NCBI GenBank assembly: GCA_905205195.1
Contig: CAJLCS010000025.1
Coordinates: 1-28,106 of the forward strand
Direction of reading: 5' to 3'
Length of the DNA: 28,106 nt
DNA from: an uncultured Eubacteriales bacterium
Lineage (GTDB): Bacteria; Bacillota; Clostridia; Oscillospirales; Oscillospiraceae
The notes beneath the pieces are model-generated. The model did not search any database and was not told the DNA's origin. It worked only from the letters and a program-made list of their open reading frames with translations. This document shows, piece by piece, positions 8,069 to 15,610 of this stretch; position 1 is the stretch's first letter; every line of letters starts with the position of its first letter. The position numbers were made by a program, and so were the translations under genes.

Positions 8069-9820
8069 ATGGAAAAAATTCTGGATCTGATTACCGAAAA
8101 GATGCAGGCCGCCTTCACGGCGGCGGGCTATGACGCTTCCTTCGGCCGGGTCACGGTCTCCAACCGGCCGGACCTGTGCGAATATCAGTGCAACGGCGCA
8201 CTGGCGGCGGCCAAGCAGTACCACTGCGCCCCCATCGCCATTGCCAAGGCCGTGGCAGACCAGCTGGACGCGGCGGACTATGATCTGGTAGAGGCCGTCA
8301 TGCCGGGCTTCATCAATCTGAAGCTGTCCGGCGCCTTCCTGGCCCGCTATCTGGAGCAGATGCGGACCGCCCCGGACTTCGGCACCGAGAAAACCGGCGT
8401 CGGCAAAACCGTGGTGGTGGACTACGGCGGCCCCAATGTGGCAAAGCCCCTGCACATCGGCCACCTGCGCTCCGCCATCATCGGCGAGAGCATGAAGCGG
8501 CTGTACCGGTACTTCGGCTACCATGCCATCGGCGATGTGCATCTGGGGGACTGGGGCCTGCAGATGGGGCTGATTATCGCCGAGCTTCAGGACAAGAAGC
8601 CTGATCTTTGCTATTTTGATACGGATTATACCGGCGACTATCCCGCCGAGCCGCCCTTTACCCTGTCGGAGCTGGAGCAGATTTATCCCGCCGCTGCCGC
8701 CCGGAAAAAGGTGGACGAGGCCTTTGCGGAAAAGGCCCACATCGCCACCTACGAGCTGCAAAGCGGCCGTCGGGGCTACCGGGCGCTGTGGCAGCAGATC
8801 ATGCAGGTGTCGCTGGCCGATGTCCGGCGGATCTACGACAATCTGGATGTGCATTTTGAGTCCTGGCTGGGCGAAAGCGACGCCGATCCCTACATTCCCG
8901 CCATGATCGAGGACATGAAGGCCAAGGGCTGCGCCGTCCTCAGCGAGGGGGCACTGGTGTTCCCCGTGGCCGAGGAGGGGGACAAGAAGGAAATGCCCCC
9001 CTGCATCCTGATCAAGTCCGACGGCGCCGTGCTTTACGACACCACGGAGCTTGCCACCATGGTCCAGCGGATGCAGGATTTTGCCCCCGACAAGATGCTG
9101 TATCTGGCCGACAAGCGGCAGGCCCTGCACTTCGAGCAGGTGTTCCGGGCCGCCCGGAAGGCCGGTGTGGTCCGGCCCGAGACGGAGCTGGAATTTCTGG
9201 GTTTCGGCACCATGAACGGCGCCGACGGCAAGCCCTTCAAGACCCGGGACGGCGGTGTCATGCGGCTGGAAACGCTGATTTCCGACATGATGGACTTTGT
9301 CCGCCGGAAGGTGGAGGAAAACCAGATCGTGGACCCGGAGGCCGTGGAGGAAACCACCAAGAAGATTGCCATGGCCGCCCTGAAATACGGCGATCTGAGC
9401 AACCAGCCCACCAAGGACTACATTTTCGACATCGGCCGGTTCGCCGCCTTTGAGGGAAACACCGGCCCCTATATCCTCTATACCATCGTCCGGATCAAGT
9501 CCATTCTGGAGAAGTACGGCGATTGGGAACAGCTTCCCGTGCAGGCCCCGGCCAACGCCTTTGCCAAGGACCTGATGCTGTCCGTCACCAAGGTCGGCCC
9601 CACGCTGGAGCAGGCGCTGAAAACCTCCAGTCCCAACCTGATCTGCGCCTATATTTACGATCTGGCCGGCTGCGTCAACAAGTTCTACCACGAAACCCGG
9701 ATTCTGGGCGAGGAGGACGAGACGCGCAAGGCAGGCTACATTGCCCTCATCGGCCTAGCCAAACGGGTGTTGGAAACCTGCATCGACCTGCTGGGCTTCT
9801 CCGCGCCGGATAAAATGTAA
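8069..9820 (+). CDS. argS: Arginine--tRNA ligase
   Basis: This class I aminoacyl-tRNA synthetase (583 residues) charges tRNA-Arg in the cytoplasm. The N-terminal Add-1 domain (about 1-110) is followed by the Rossmann fold with NVAKPLHIGHLRSAIIGES (HIGH at 129-132). KPFKTRDGGVMRLE takes the place of a KMSKS loop, as is usual in ArgRS. The C-terminal DALR anticodon-binding domain begins near residue 465 (FEGNTGPYILYTIVRIKSIL). Length is slightly over the common range. The ribosome binding site AAAGGAGA lies inside the end of the ABC-F gene and the gap between the two is three bases, so translation is probably coupled. The pairing of an E-site ABC-F factor with a tRNA synthetase is functionally coherent. 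A strong terminator follows. Confidence 0.97.
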   Translation: MEKILDLITEKMQAAFTAAGYDASFGRVTVSNRPDLCEYQCNGALAAAKQYHCAPIAIAKAVADQLDAADYDLVEAVMPGFINLKLSGAFLARYLEQMRTAPDFGTEKTGVGKTVVVDYGGPNVAKPLHIGHLRSAIIGESMKRLYRYFGYHAIGDVHLGDWGLQMGLIIAELQDKKPDLCYFDTDYTGDYPAEPPFTLSELEQIYPAAAARKKVDEAFAEKAHIATYELQSGRRGYRALWQQIMQVSLADVRRIYDNLDVHFESWLGESDADPYIPAMIEDMKAKGCAVLSEGALVFPVAEEGDKKEMPPCILIKSDGAVLYDTTELATMVQRMQDFAPDKMLYLADKRQALHFEQVFRAARKAGVVRPETELEFLGFGTMNGADGKPFKTRDGGVMRLETLISDMMDFVRRKVEENQIVDPEAVEETTKKIAMAALKYGDLSNQPTKDYIFDIGRFAAFEGNTGPYILYTIVRIKSILEKYGDWEQLPVQAPANAFAKDLMLSVTKVGPTLEQALKTSSPNLICAYIYDLAGCVNKFYHETRILGEEDETRKAGYIALIGLAKRVLETCIDLLGFSAPDKM

Positions 9821-9830
9821 GAAATTCCAT

Positions 9831-9868
9831 AAAAAGAGACGATTCCGGGAAGAATCGTCTCTTTTTTT
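9831..9868 (+). terminator. Rho-independent terminator after argS
   Basis: A stem of GAGACGATTC pairs with GAATCGTCTC across a CGGGAA loop. A-run and T-run flanks extend it to 15 pairs, and seven T follow. The A-run on the other side also makes it usable for the leftward ABC remnant. Confidence 0.93.
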
Positions 9869-9876
9869 CGCTTTTT

Positions 9877-10287
9877 TCAGTTTTCCGGCGGAATCAGGAG
9901 AATTTTCCCGTCCTCCACCTCAATCCGGACCCGGTTGCCCTTCAGCGCCAGACGTTGAAGGACCTCCCGGGGAATCTGCACCCGCCCGGCCTGATCCGGC
10001 ACGGCGAATTCCTCCTGCATTTCCTCAAATCCGCCCACGGCGTCCAGCTGCTGCCGGAGATTCTGCCGCAGCACCAGCTCGCTGCTGGTTTTTCCGTCCC
10101 GGATGGCCACCACCCGGCTGACCTTTTTGGCCAGCATCCGGTCGTGGGTCACAATCACGATGGTCAGCCCCAGCTCCCGGTTCAGCCTGCGGAACAGATC
10201 CAGCAGATCGCTGCCGGTTTTCACGTCCACCGCGCCGGTGGACTCGTCCGCCAGCACAAGGCTTCCCGATTTTCGGATATGACGCAT
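9877..10287 (-). pseudogene. 5'-truncated ABC transporter ATP-binding protein with AbrB-like tail
   Basis: The 136-residue frame aligns only with the last part of a LolD/MacB-type ABC ATPase. It begins just before Walker B (SLVLADESTGAVD, where ADEPTGALD is usual) and continues through the D-loop and H-loop (TIVIVTHDRMLA). It then has a SpoVT/AbrB-like beta domain (EFAVPDQAGRVQIPREVLQ, then RIEVEDGKILLI). Walker A, Q-loop and signature are missing, and the 200 bases upstream contain no trace of them. It therefore cannot hydrolyse ATP alone. The ATG at 10287 has a weak AGAGGGA six bases upstream, so a short product may still be made. No permease partner is adjacent. It is most likely the decaying remnant of a deleted ABC transporter operon; a domesticated AbrB-type protein is the less likely alternative. 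Confidence 0.7.
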
Positions 10288-10361
10288 TCGGAGTCCCTCT
10301 TTTCCGTGATTTTCATTGCAGTCATCTTATCACAAAATCAATTCAGGCTGCAAGTGTGCGA

Positions 10362-10384
10362 ATCGTCCGCGAACGGCGGACGAT
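10362..10384. repeat. Inverted repeat (9-bp stem)
   Basis: ATCGTCCGC and GCGGACGAT flank a five-base GAACG loop. It has no T-run, so it is not an evident terminator. It is the first of three hairpins in 120 bases between the ABC remnant and the SGNH gene. Confidence 0.6.
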
Positions 10385-10412
10385 GAGTGCGCGCAGCAGA
10401 CTGCAATCCTTT

Positions 10413-10443
10413 TGTCGGAAAAGTCCGAAAGTGTTTTCCGACA
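10413..10443. repeat. Inverted repeat (perfect 10-bp stem)
   Basis: TGTCGGAAAA and TTTTCCGACA are perfect complements around an 11-base loop. The outer segments AGACTG (about 10399-10404) and CAGTCT (10442-10447) allow an alternative pairing. An operator or an RNA structure would both fit. Confidence 0.6.
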
Positions 10444-10450
10444 GTCTAAA

Positions 10451-10479
10451 GCGCACCGGCAGAAGCCCTGTCGGTGCGC
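10451..10479 (-). terminator. Probable terminator of the SGNH/propeller operon
   Basis: An 11-bp stem (GCGCACCGGCA / TGTCGGTGCGC, one G-T pair) lies 16 bases past the stop of the leftward operon. On the minus strand it is followed only by TTTAGAC, a weak T tail. On the plus strand a T-run follows about ten bases later. Confidence 0.55.
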
Positions 10480-10494
10480 TTGCGGTTGTTTTTG

Positions 10495-11430
10495 TCAGAA
10501 AAGCCGGGGCCGCAGATAATCCGCCAGCTTCCGCCCCAGATCGGCGTATCCTTCCGGGCTGGGATGGGTGCCGTCGGCGCTGATGGCAATCTCCCACCGG
10601 TCCGTGGGCACCAGCATGACATGGGGCAAATGGGCCGCGGCCTTCCGGAACGCCGCCTCAATGCCCGCCCGGCGGCAATGCTTGTCGGACAGGCCCTGGA
10701 GCAGGTAGATGTCCGGCTCGTCATAGGTCCGGCTCAGTCGGGTAAGGAACCGGTCGTAGCAGTCGGCAAACAGGTCGATATGCCCCGCCGCCTGATCCTC
10801 CGGCGTGTCCAGATAGTCGTTGGTTCCCAGGAAAATCACCAGCGCATCCGGGCGGCGGGTCCACGCTCCCGCCCAACGGGTGTAGGCATCGGTTTCCAGC
10901 GGCCCTTCCAGCTTGTCCACCATGAATTCCATCCCCGGACGGACTTTGCCCTCCGGCACCGGATACCAGCCCCAGCCCTGCCGCAGGGACATGCCGGGGT
11001 AGGCCTGCACCGAATAGAGGACGCCCATTTTCTCGCCAGCCGTGTAGGAAAAACCCGGGCAGGCATTGGTGATGGAGTCGCCGATGAAATGGACATAGGG
11101 CCGCCGCGGCGGCGGCAGAAGCCGCTGCGCTTCCGGCAGCTCCAGCCCCGTAAAAACGAGCTTTGCTTCCCGGTTTGCCGCCAGCTCCAGCGTATGGGTG
11201 CCCGGTCCGGCGGTCAGTTGCCGCTTGCCGGTCAGCGGTTCCCGGCAAACCACGGCGCCGTCCAGGCGGACGGTCACCGGCCCCTCGGACCGGCCGCAGA
11301 CCGTCACCGTTTCGCCGGCAAAGGACGTCTCCGCCACGGCCCGGTTCCAGTAGGCCGCCAGGCCGTCGCCGCATTCCTGCCAGATACCGGCGTATTCCAG
11401 TTCTTCCTCATCAAAGCCATACATTCTCAT
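10495..11430 (-). CDS. SGNH/GDSL hydrolase with N-terminal beta-sandwich (CE2-like layout)
   Basis: This predicted carbohydrate esterase has 311 residues. Residues about 10-105 form a beta-rich domain (TVTVCGRSEGPVTVRLDG, then AGPGTHTLELAA), as in CE2-type esterases. The catalytic SGNH domain follows: YVHFIGDSIT with nucleophile Ser119, FLGTNDYLDTP (block III with Asn) and ADGTHPSPEGY with Asp286 and His289. The family removes acetyl or other acyl groups from glycans, often plant hemicellulose. No signal peptide is present, so it acts inside the cell. Its start at 11430 follows AAGGAG by eight bases and lies 12 bases after the propeller gene. It is the last gene of the operon. The acyl group and the sugar cannot be told from sequence. 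Confidence 0.88.
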   Translation of the reverse strand: MRMYGFDEEELEYAGIWQECGDGLAAYWNRAVAETSFAGETVTVCGRSEGPVTVRLDGAVVCREPLTGKRQLTAGPGTHTLELAANREAKLVFTGLELPEAQRLLPPPRRPYVHFIGDSITNACPGFSYTAGEKMGVLYSVQAYPGMSLRQGWGWYPVPEGKVRPGMEFMVDKLEGPLETDAYTRWAGAWTRRPDALVIFLGTNDYLDTPEDQAAGHIDLFADCYDRFLTRLSRTYDEPDIYLLQGLSDKHCRRAGIEAAFRKAAAHLPHVMLVPTDRWEIAISADGTHPSPEGYADLGRKLADYLRPRLF

Positions 11431-11442
11431 ACTGTTTTCTCC

Positions 11443-12963
11443 TTATTTCTTCCAGATACCGGCGGCATGGGCGCCGCCGAAATCGCCCTGTGCGTCCGTC
11501 AGGCCGAAGGCGTACAGCGCGCCGTCCACCGCAAAGCGGAGCCGGAAGGTCCGCCCGTTCAGGCTGCCCACGTCAAAGGCGCCGAAGTCCAGCGCGGCGT
11601 TGGTGCTGTCACCCCGGAAGGCCGCGGAGCGGGCCAGAACCTTCCCGGACGCGTCCAGAATTTCCGCCGAAACCGTGCCTGCGGCGTTGACCGCCAGCGC
11701 GTGCTTGCCCCGGCATTCCAGCAGCCGGGTGGTCAGGGTGCCGCAGCCCTCCCGGGACACGAAGCCGTCCCGGCGCAGCATGGCAATGCCCGTCGCGCCG
11801 TTGCGGTAAATGCCGTTGCAGAACCAGGGAATCCCGGCGTAGGCCTCGTCGCCGCCGAAGCCGATGTAATAAATCCAAAGCTCGTCGCCGTGAATCACCG
11901 TCACGCCGCCGACGGACTGCACATAGCCCCGGTCCCAGGCGCCGTCGTACAGGGAGGCCGGAATCAGGCTCCGCCGGTCCGGCCGGGAGAAATGGTAGCC
12001 GTCCCGGCTGTACATAGGCATCAGCTCCGTGATTTTCGGCACGCCCCGGGCCTCGCAGAAGTTGTTTTCCGGGCCGTACATGATCTGGAACATTCCCAGC
12101 ATGATGCTTTCGTAGCCGACGCAATCCACATTATAAAGCTGCGGCTTCATGCCGATGTACGGATTGGGCCGGTCCAGCGAATCGCAGGCCATCCAGCGGT
12201 GGACTTCCTTGTCGGTCCAGGACGCGCCGTCCAGATACCGGTCGCATTCCCGGTAGTCCCGGCTCCGGCCCTCCCAGACGTCCCGGATGCTGTAGACCCA
12301 CTTCTTGCGGAAGGGGTTATAAAACGCCGTGCTGCGGTCGTAAATCTCCCCGGTCCAGCGGAAATCCCGGAAATGGATGCCGTCGCTGCTCACCGCCGCG
12401 ATGCCCGGATATCTGTCCCCGGGATTGCGGAGAAATAACTTGTAACGTTCCTCCGCCGGGCCGTCCGGGTCCAGAAACACCGTGGTGGAGTCCGGGCGCA
12501 GGTAGCCGATATCTCCGGAGAGCTTGTCCTCTTCGTAGCCCGGATAGGTGAGAATCTTGTTGGTGCCCGGCTCCACATCCAGATCGGGCCGCTGCCAGGT
12601 CAGGCCGTCGTCCGATTCGGCGTAGCACAGATTGTGCAGCCAGCCGCCCTCGTACCACATTTTGAATTTTCGGACCTGCTCGTCATACCAGACGCCGCCG
12701 CTTTTCGGGCAGGCTACCGGCGACTGCTCGATTTCCCAGGGCTTTTCCGCCTTCAAAACAGGATTGCCCTCGTATTTGACCGCCCGATGGTAAACCGTCT
12801 TCAGATCCGTTTCGGCAATGAGAAAATTGTCCACCAACAGCTGCCGCCCCACCGTCACGTCAATCACCTCCGGCGGGTGCTCCAGATAGGGAACGTGACT
12901 CGCATCCGACGGCCGGGATGCGAAATCGTCGGGCAGAAGAATGTTGTTATACAGCTTTTCCAT
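11443..12963 (-). CDS. Five-bladed beta-propeller glycoside hydrolase-like protein
   Basis: This 506-residue protein has the repeated beta-strand and Asp/Trp pattern of five-bladed propeller glycosidases (GH32/43/68 type). Examples are VTVGRQLLVDNFLIA (about 35-49), KMWYEGGWLHNLCYAESDDG, FLDPDG and YYIGFGGDEAYAG. A small beta domain occupies about 410-506. Proteins of this type are often labelled GH32-like, but I cannot assign a CAZy family, and the catalytic carboxylates are only guesses among the DG and DE motifs. The start at 12963 overlaps the upstream SGNH stop by one base (TGATG), implying translational coupling. GGGAAGGA provides the ribosome binding site. There is no signal peptide. 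Position between two esterases suggests that all three act on the same decorated oligosaccharide. A phosphorylase (GH130-like) activity is a possible alternative. Confidence 0.75.
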   Translation of the reverse strand: MEKLYNNILLPDDFASRPSDASHVPYLEHPPEVIDVTVGRQLLVDNFLIAETDLKTVYHRAVKYEGNPVLKAEKPWEIEQSPVACPKSGGVWYDEQVRKFKMWYEGGWLHNLCYAESDDGLTWQRPDLDVEPGTNKILTYPGYEEDKLSGDIGYLRPDSTTVFLDPDGPAEERYKLFLRNPGDRYPGIAAVSSDGIHFRDFRWTGEIYDRSTAFYNPFRKKWVYSIRDVWEGRSRDYRECDRYLDGASWTDKEVHRWMACDSLDRPNPYIGMKPQLYNVDCVGYESIMLGMFQIMYGPENNFCEARGVPKITELMPMYSRDGYHFSRPDRRSLIPASLYDGAWDRGYVQSVGGVTVIHGDELWIYYIGFGGDEAYAGIPWFCNGIYRNGATGIAMLRRDGFVSREGCGTLTTRLLECRGKHALAVNAAGTVSAEILDASGKVLARSAAFRGDSTNAALDFGAFDVGSLNGRTFRLRFAVDGALYAFGLTDAQGDFGGAHAAGIWKK

Positions 12964-13622
12964 CAGGCTTCCTTCCCTTCGTCCTGCTCCAGCAGCGGCA
13001 GCAGCAGCGCGGCGCTGCATTGGGCCAGCGCCCGGTAGCCCTCCTCCGTCAGGTGAACCCCGTCCGGCCCGCAGAGAATCCGGGCTTTCGTGACGGCGTA
13101 CCAGTCCGCCACGGTCAGACGGTGACGGTCCGCAATCCGGCGGATGGCCGCCGTCCGGGCCTCCACCACGTCGATGGAATCGGCGGGCTGCTCCGGATGC
13201 GCGGCGTTCCGGGTCCAGACCAGCGTGGCCAGCACCAGCTTTTTGTCCGGATACCGGCGCTCCAGATGGCAGATCAGCTTGTCCAGATCCGCTTCAAAGC
13301 CTGCCGCGTCCTGATGGAAGCCGTGCAGCGTCAGACCAACCTGAATCACCCGGCAGGACGGCTGCTGGGCAATGGCGTAGTCCACCAGCGCCGTCAGCAG
13401 CGGGTGGTCCATGCTCTTGGAGGTGGCCAGCTGATCCGCCACCCCGCCGACTGCCGCCGCCAGCTCGTTGGCAAAGGGCCGCATCCCCCGGGTGATGGAG
13501 TCGCCGATCAGAAGCATCCGCCGGACATTCGGGTCATCGGCCTCCTGATACCAGAGGTCATCCCACTCGATCCGCTCCAGCTGCCCTTTGCCCTCAAAGT
13601 CATAGGTGTCTTTTTCGTTCAT
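12963..13622 (-). CDS. SGNH/GDSL hydrolase, short form
   Basis: This 219-residue single-domain esterase is the first gene of the operon. RRMLLIGDSITRG carries nucleophile Ser42 and DGVHLTEEGY carries Asp187 and His190. The usual GxND of block III is replaced by VGLTLHGFH, so the oxyanion asparagine is not evident, which may shift specificity. A strong AAAGGAGG lies eight bases before the ATG at 13622. The stop codon overlaps the start of the propeller gene. It differs from the third gene of the operon in lacking the N-terminal beta-sandwich and in only distant sequence similarity, so the two esterases are not a recent duplication and probably remove different acyl groups. Confidence 0.87.
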   Translation of the reverse strand: MNEKDTYDFEGKGQLERIEWDDLWYQEADDPNVRRMLLIGDSITRGMRPFANELAAAVGGVADQLATSKSMDHPLLTALVDYAIAQQPSCRVIQVGLTLHGFHQDAAGFEADLDKLICHLERRYPDKKLVLATLVWTRNAAHPEQPADSIDVVEARTAAIRRIADRHRLTVADWYAVTKARILCGPDGVHLTEEGYRALAQCSAALLLPLLEQDEGKEA

Positions 13623-13644
13623 GATGATTCCTCCTTTTTGTGGG

Positions 13645-13652
13645 AAGCGCTA
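13645..13652. promoter_or_regulatory. Candidate LacI-type operator core
   Basis: AAGCGCTA, with a central palindromic AGCGCT, sits between the -10 and the ribosome binding site of the SGNH/propeller operon, where a repressor would block initiation. It matches the AARCGYTT core typical of LacI/CcpA sites at seven of eight bases, but the flanks match poorly. Confidence 0.3.
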
Positions 13653-13657
13653 CGCTC

Positions 13658-13686
13658 AGTATAGCCGGGCAATCTGCCGCCGTCAA
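13658..13686 (-). promoter_or_regulatory. Promoter of the SGNH/propeller/SGNH operon
   Basis: On the minus strand, TTGACG (13686-13681) and TATACT (13663-13658) are exactly 17 bases apart, a near-consensus sigma-A promoter about 36 bases before the first start codon. Confidence 0.8.
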
Positions 13687-13719
13687 GGGCGGATTTCAAC
13701 ACAAGACACGATTTGTCTA

Positions 13720-13747
13720 TTGAAAATGGTCGGAAATCCGGTATAAT
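13720..13747 (+). promoter_or_regulatory. Promoter of the plsY operon
   Basis: TTGAAA (13720-13725) and TATAAT (13742-13747) have a 16-base spacer, about 45 bases before the plsY start and divergent from the SGNH operon promoter. Confidence 0.65.
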
Positions 13748-13792
13748 AAAAGCAGTATTTTTGTAAAAAAGCCATTGGGAAAGGAATTTGTC

Positions 13793-14392
13793 ATGGTGGA
13801 AGATCTTTTCAGCATCGTCCTGGCCTATCTGTGCGGCAGTCTCCTTTTTGCCCGGCTGGCCTGTATCTGGCTGAAAAAGCCCGACGTCACCGCCGCAGTC
13901 GGTGACCATAATCCCGGCACCACCAACGCCTTTCAGCAGGGCGGCTTCTGGTGCGGCGTCATCACGCTGTGCGGGGACCTGCTCAAGGGCTTCCTGCCGG
14001 TGTACCTGTACGTCCACGGCGAGCACACCGCAGCGCTGGGGCTTGTGATTGCCGCGCCGGTAATCGGGCACATTTTCCCGGTTTTCTTCGGCTTTCACGG
14101 CGGGAAGGGCATCGCCACCACCTTCGGCTGCCTGCTGGCGCTGCCGGATTTCCTGCCGGTGGGGGCGCTGGCGCTGTTTTTCATCTTCTTTTCCGTGGGG
14201 CTTCAGATTTCTCCCCACTATTACCGGACGATTTTTACATATCTGTGCACCGAGGCGACCATTCTGCTGTGCGGCCACAACGCAAGCTACAGCGTGGCGT
14301 TCACCGTGATCTGCGCCGCCGTCCTGTTCCGGCTGCTGCACAGCAAGGAAGAAAAGAAGCATCTTGAGGTTCGACTGTTATGGAAGCACTGA
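13793..14392 (+). CDS. plsY: PlsY-type glycerol-3-phosphate acyltransferase
   Basis: This integral membrane protein (199 residues) transfers an acyl group from acyl-phosphate to glycerol-3-phosphate, giving lysophosphatidate. It shows the three PlsY motifs: LCGSLLFARL (Gly15-Ser16), GDHNPGTTNAFQQGG (37-51) with DLLKG (62-66), and GHIFPVFFGFHGGKGIATT (92-110). Five or so membrane segments are visible. The second motif reads DHNPGTTNAF, not the common GSGNxGATN, marking the second PlsY-type paralogue seen in some Clostridia. The canonical housekeeping copy may be elsewhere. The start at 13793 is set by GAAAGGAA seven bases upstream; a TTG six codons earlier is less likely. The last 13 bases overlap the glycosyltransferase gene. 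Confidence 0.88.
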   Translation: MVEDLFSIVLAYLCGSLLFARLACIWLKKPDVTAAVGDHNPGTTNAFQQGGFWCGVITLCGDLLKGFLPVYLYVHGEHTAALGLVIAAPVIGHIFPVFFGFHGGKGIATTFGCLLALPDFLPVGALALFFIFFSVGLQISPHYYRTIFTYLCTEATILLCGHNASYSVAFTVICAAVLFRLLHSKEEKKHLEVRLLWKH

Positions 14393-15510
14393 TTTTATCC
14401 TGCAGCACCGGCGGCGGCCATAACGCGGCGGCCCGGGCCGTGCAGGAGGCCATGACCCGCCGGGGGCACCACGCCGTGCTGATGGATCCCTACGATCTGG
14501 TCAGCATCCGTCTGAGCCGCGCCGTCGGCAGCGGCTACGTCCGTATGGTCCAGTTTTCCCCCGCGCTGTTCGGCGTGGTCTACCGGCTGGGTGACGCCTA
14601 CCGGAATCTGCCGATTCCCTCGCCGGTTTACGGCGTCAACATCGCCATGGCCGGAAAAATGGAGGCCTATCTGCGTCAGCACCACTACGATGTCATCGTG
14701 TGTACCCACGTCTATCCGGCGGAAATCCTCACCTATCTGCGCCGCCGGGGCGCGGCGCTGCCCAAACTCCTTTTTATCGCCACGGACTATACCTGCATTC
14801 CCTTTACGGAGGAAACCGACTGCGACCGTTACGTCATTCCCTCGCCGGAGCTGAAAGACGACTTCCTCTATTGGGGCATTCCTGCCGAAAAGCTGGTGCC
14901 CACCGGCATCCCCGTCGGCGACGTGTTCCAGGAAGCCGGAACACGGAAAGCGGCGCTTCAGGCCCTGCGGCTGAATCCGGACTACCGGTATCTGCTGCTG
15001 TCCGGCGGCAGCCTGGGCGGCGGGCAGCTTCAGACCGCCGCGGAGATTCTGGCCGCCTACCTGCGGGATCATCCCGCCTACCGGCTCATCGTGATCTGCG
15101 GCAACAACCGGAATCTGCTGGTGCAGATGCGGAAGCTTTACGGGCAGAATCCCCAGATTCTCCTGCTGGCCACCACCAACCGGATGGCACTGTATATGCG
15201 CGCCTGCGACGTCTTTCTTTCCAAGCCCGGCGGGCTGTCCTCCACGGAGGCCGCCGTTTCCGGCACGCCGCTGATTCATGTGGCGCCGATTCCCGGCTGT
15301 GAGGACCGGAATCTGAAGTTTTTTGCCGGGCATCATATGAGCATTGCCGTGGGGCGGCAGCTGGACCGTCTGCCGGAGGCGCTGGCCCGGCTGCTGGTGC
15401 CGGGTGCGGCGGAGGAAATGCGGAAAAACCAGCGGGCCTTTATCCCCCAGCGGGCCTCCGACGCGGTCTGCGATCTGGCGGAAGCCCTGATTGCCGGGGA
15501 TAATTCTTAA
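14380..15510 (+). CDS. MGDG synthase-type (GT28) diacylglycerol glycosyltransferase
   Basis: This predicted membrane-associated glycosyltransferase (376 residues) moves glucose or galactose from a UDP-sugar to diacylglycerol. The N-terminal MGDG-synthase domain starts with LILSCSTGGGHNAAARA (acceptor side, about 4-20). The C-terminal GT-B half has LLLSGGSLGGGQL (about 205-217) and the donor-binding signature KPGGLSSTEA followed by PIPGCEDRN (about 281-310). Length agrees with UgtP-like enzymes. It overlaps plsY by 13 bases, so lipid precursor and glycolipid synthesis are translated together. Some clostridial relatives are annotated as MurG-like, but the peptidoglycan enzyme has a different acceptor motif. 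The sugar and the number of residues added cannot be read from sequence. I see no clear terminator in the 36 bases after the stop. Confidence 0.88.
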   Translation: MEALILSCSTGGGHNAAARAVQEAMTRRGHHAVLMDPYDLVSIRLSRAVGSGYVRMVQFSPALFGVVYRLGDAYRNLPIPSPVYGVNIAMAGKMEAYLRQHHYDVIVCTHVYPAEILTYLRRRGAALPKLLFIATDYTCIPFTEETDCDRYVIPSPELKDDFLYWGIPAEKLVPTGIPVGDVFQEAGTRKAALQALRLNPDYRYLLLSGGSLGGGQLQTAAEILAAYLRDHPAYRLIVICGNNRNLLVQMRKLYGQNPQILLLATTNRMALYMRACDVFLSKPGGLSSTEAAVSGTPLIHVAPIPGCEDRNLKFFAGHHMSIAVGRQLDRLPEALARLLVPGAAEEMRKNQRAFIPQRASDAVCDLAEALIAGDNS

Positions 15511-15546
15511 ATTTTCCTGTATATTCTTCACTTTTTCTTCCTATCC

Positions 15547-15575
15547 TTGATAAAAGGCCGGATCTGTGCTACAAT
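15547..15575 (+). promoter_or_regulatory. Promoter of the YwaF-like gene
   Basis: TTGATA (15547-15552) and TACAAT (15570-15575) are 17 bases apart and lie about 36 bases before the start codon. Confidence 0.65.
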
Positions 15576-15610
15576 GTCACAAATTCTAGGAAAAGGGAGA
15601 AATTGCTTCG

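Noticed and set aside
6479..9691. A 1070-residue minus-strand frame across the ABC-F gene and argS
   Set aside because: It covers two confidently identified genes on the other strand and shows only shadow-type composition with no domain.
10288..10494. A tRNA or other structured RNA gene in the hairpin-rich gap
   Set aside because: No cloverleaf, no TTCGA-type T-arm and no CCA end; only simple hairpins are present.
10474..12438. A 654-residue plus-strand frame opposite the SGNH and propeller genes
   Set aside because: No ribosome binding site and Arg/Pro/Val/Gln-rich shadow composition; the minus-strand genes have catalytic motifs and start signals.
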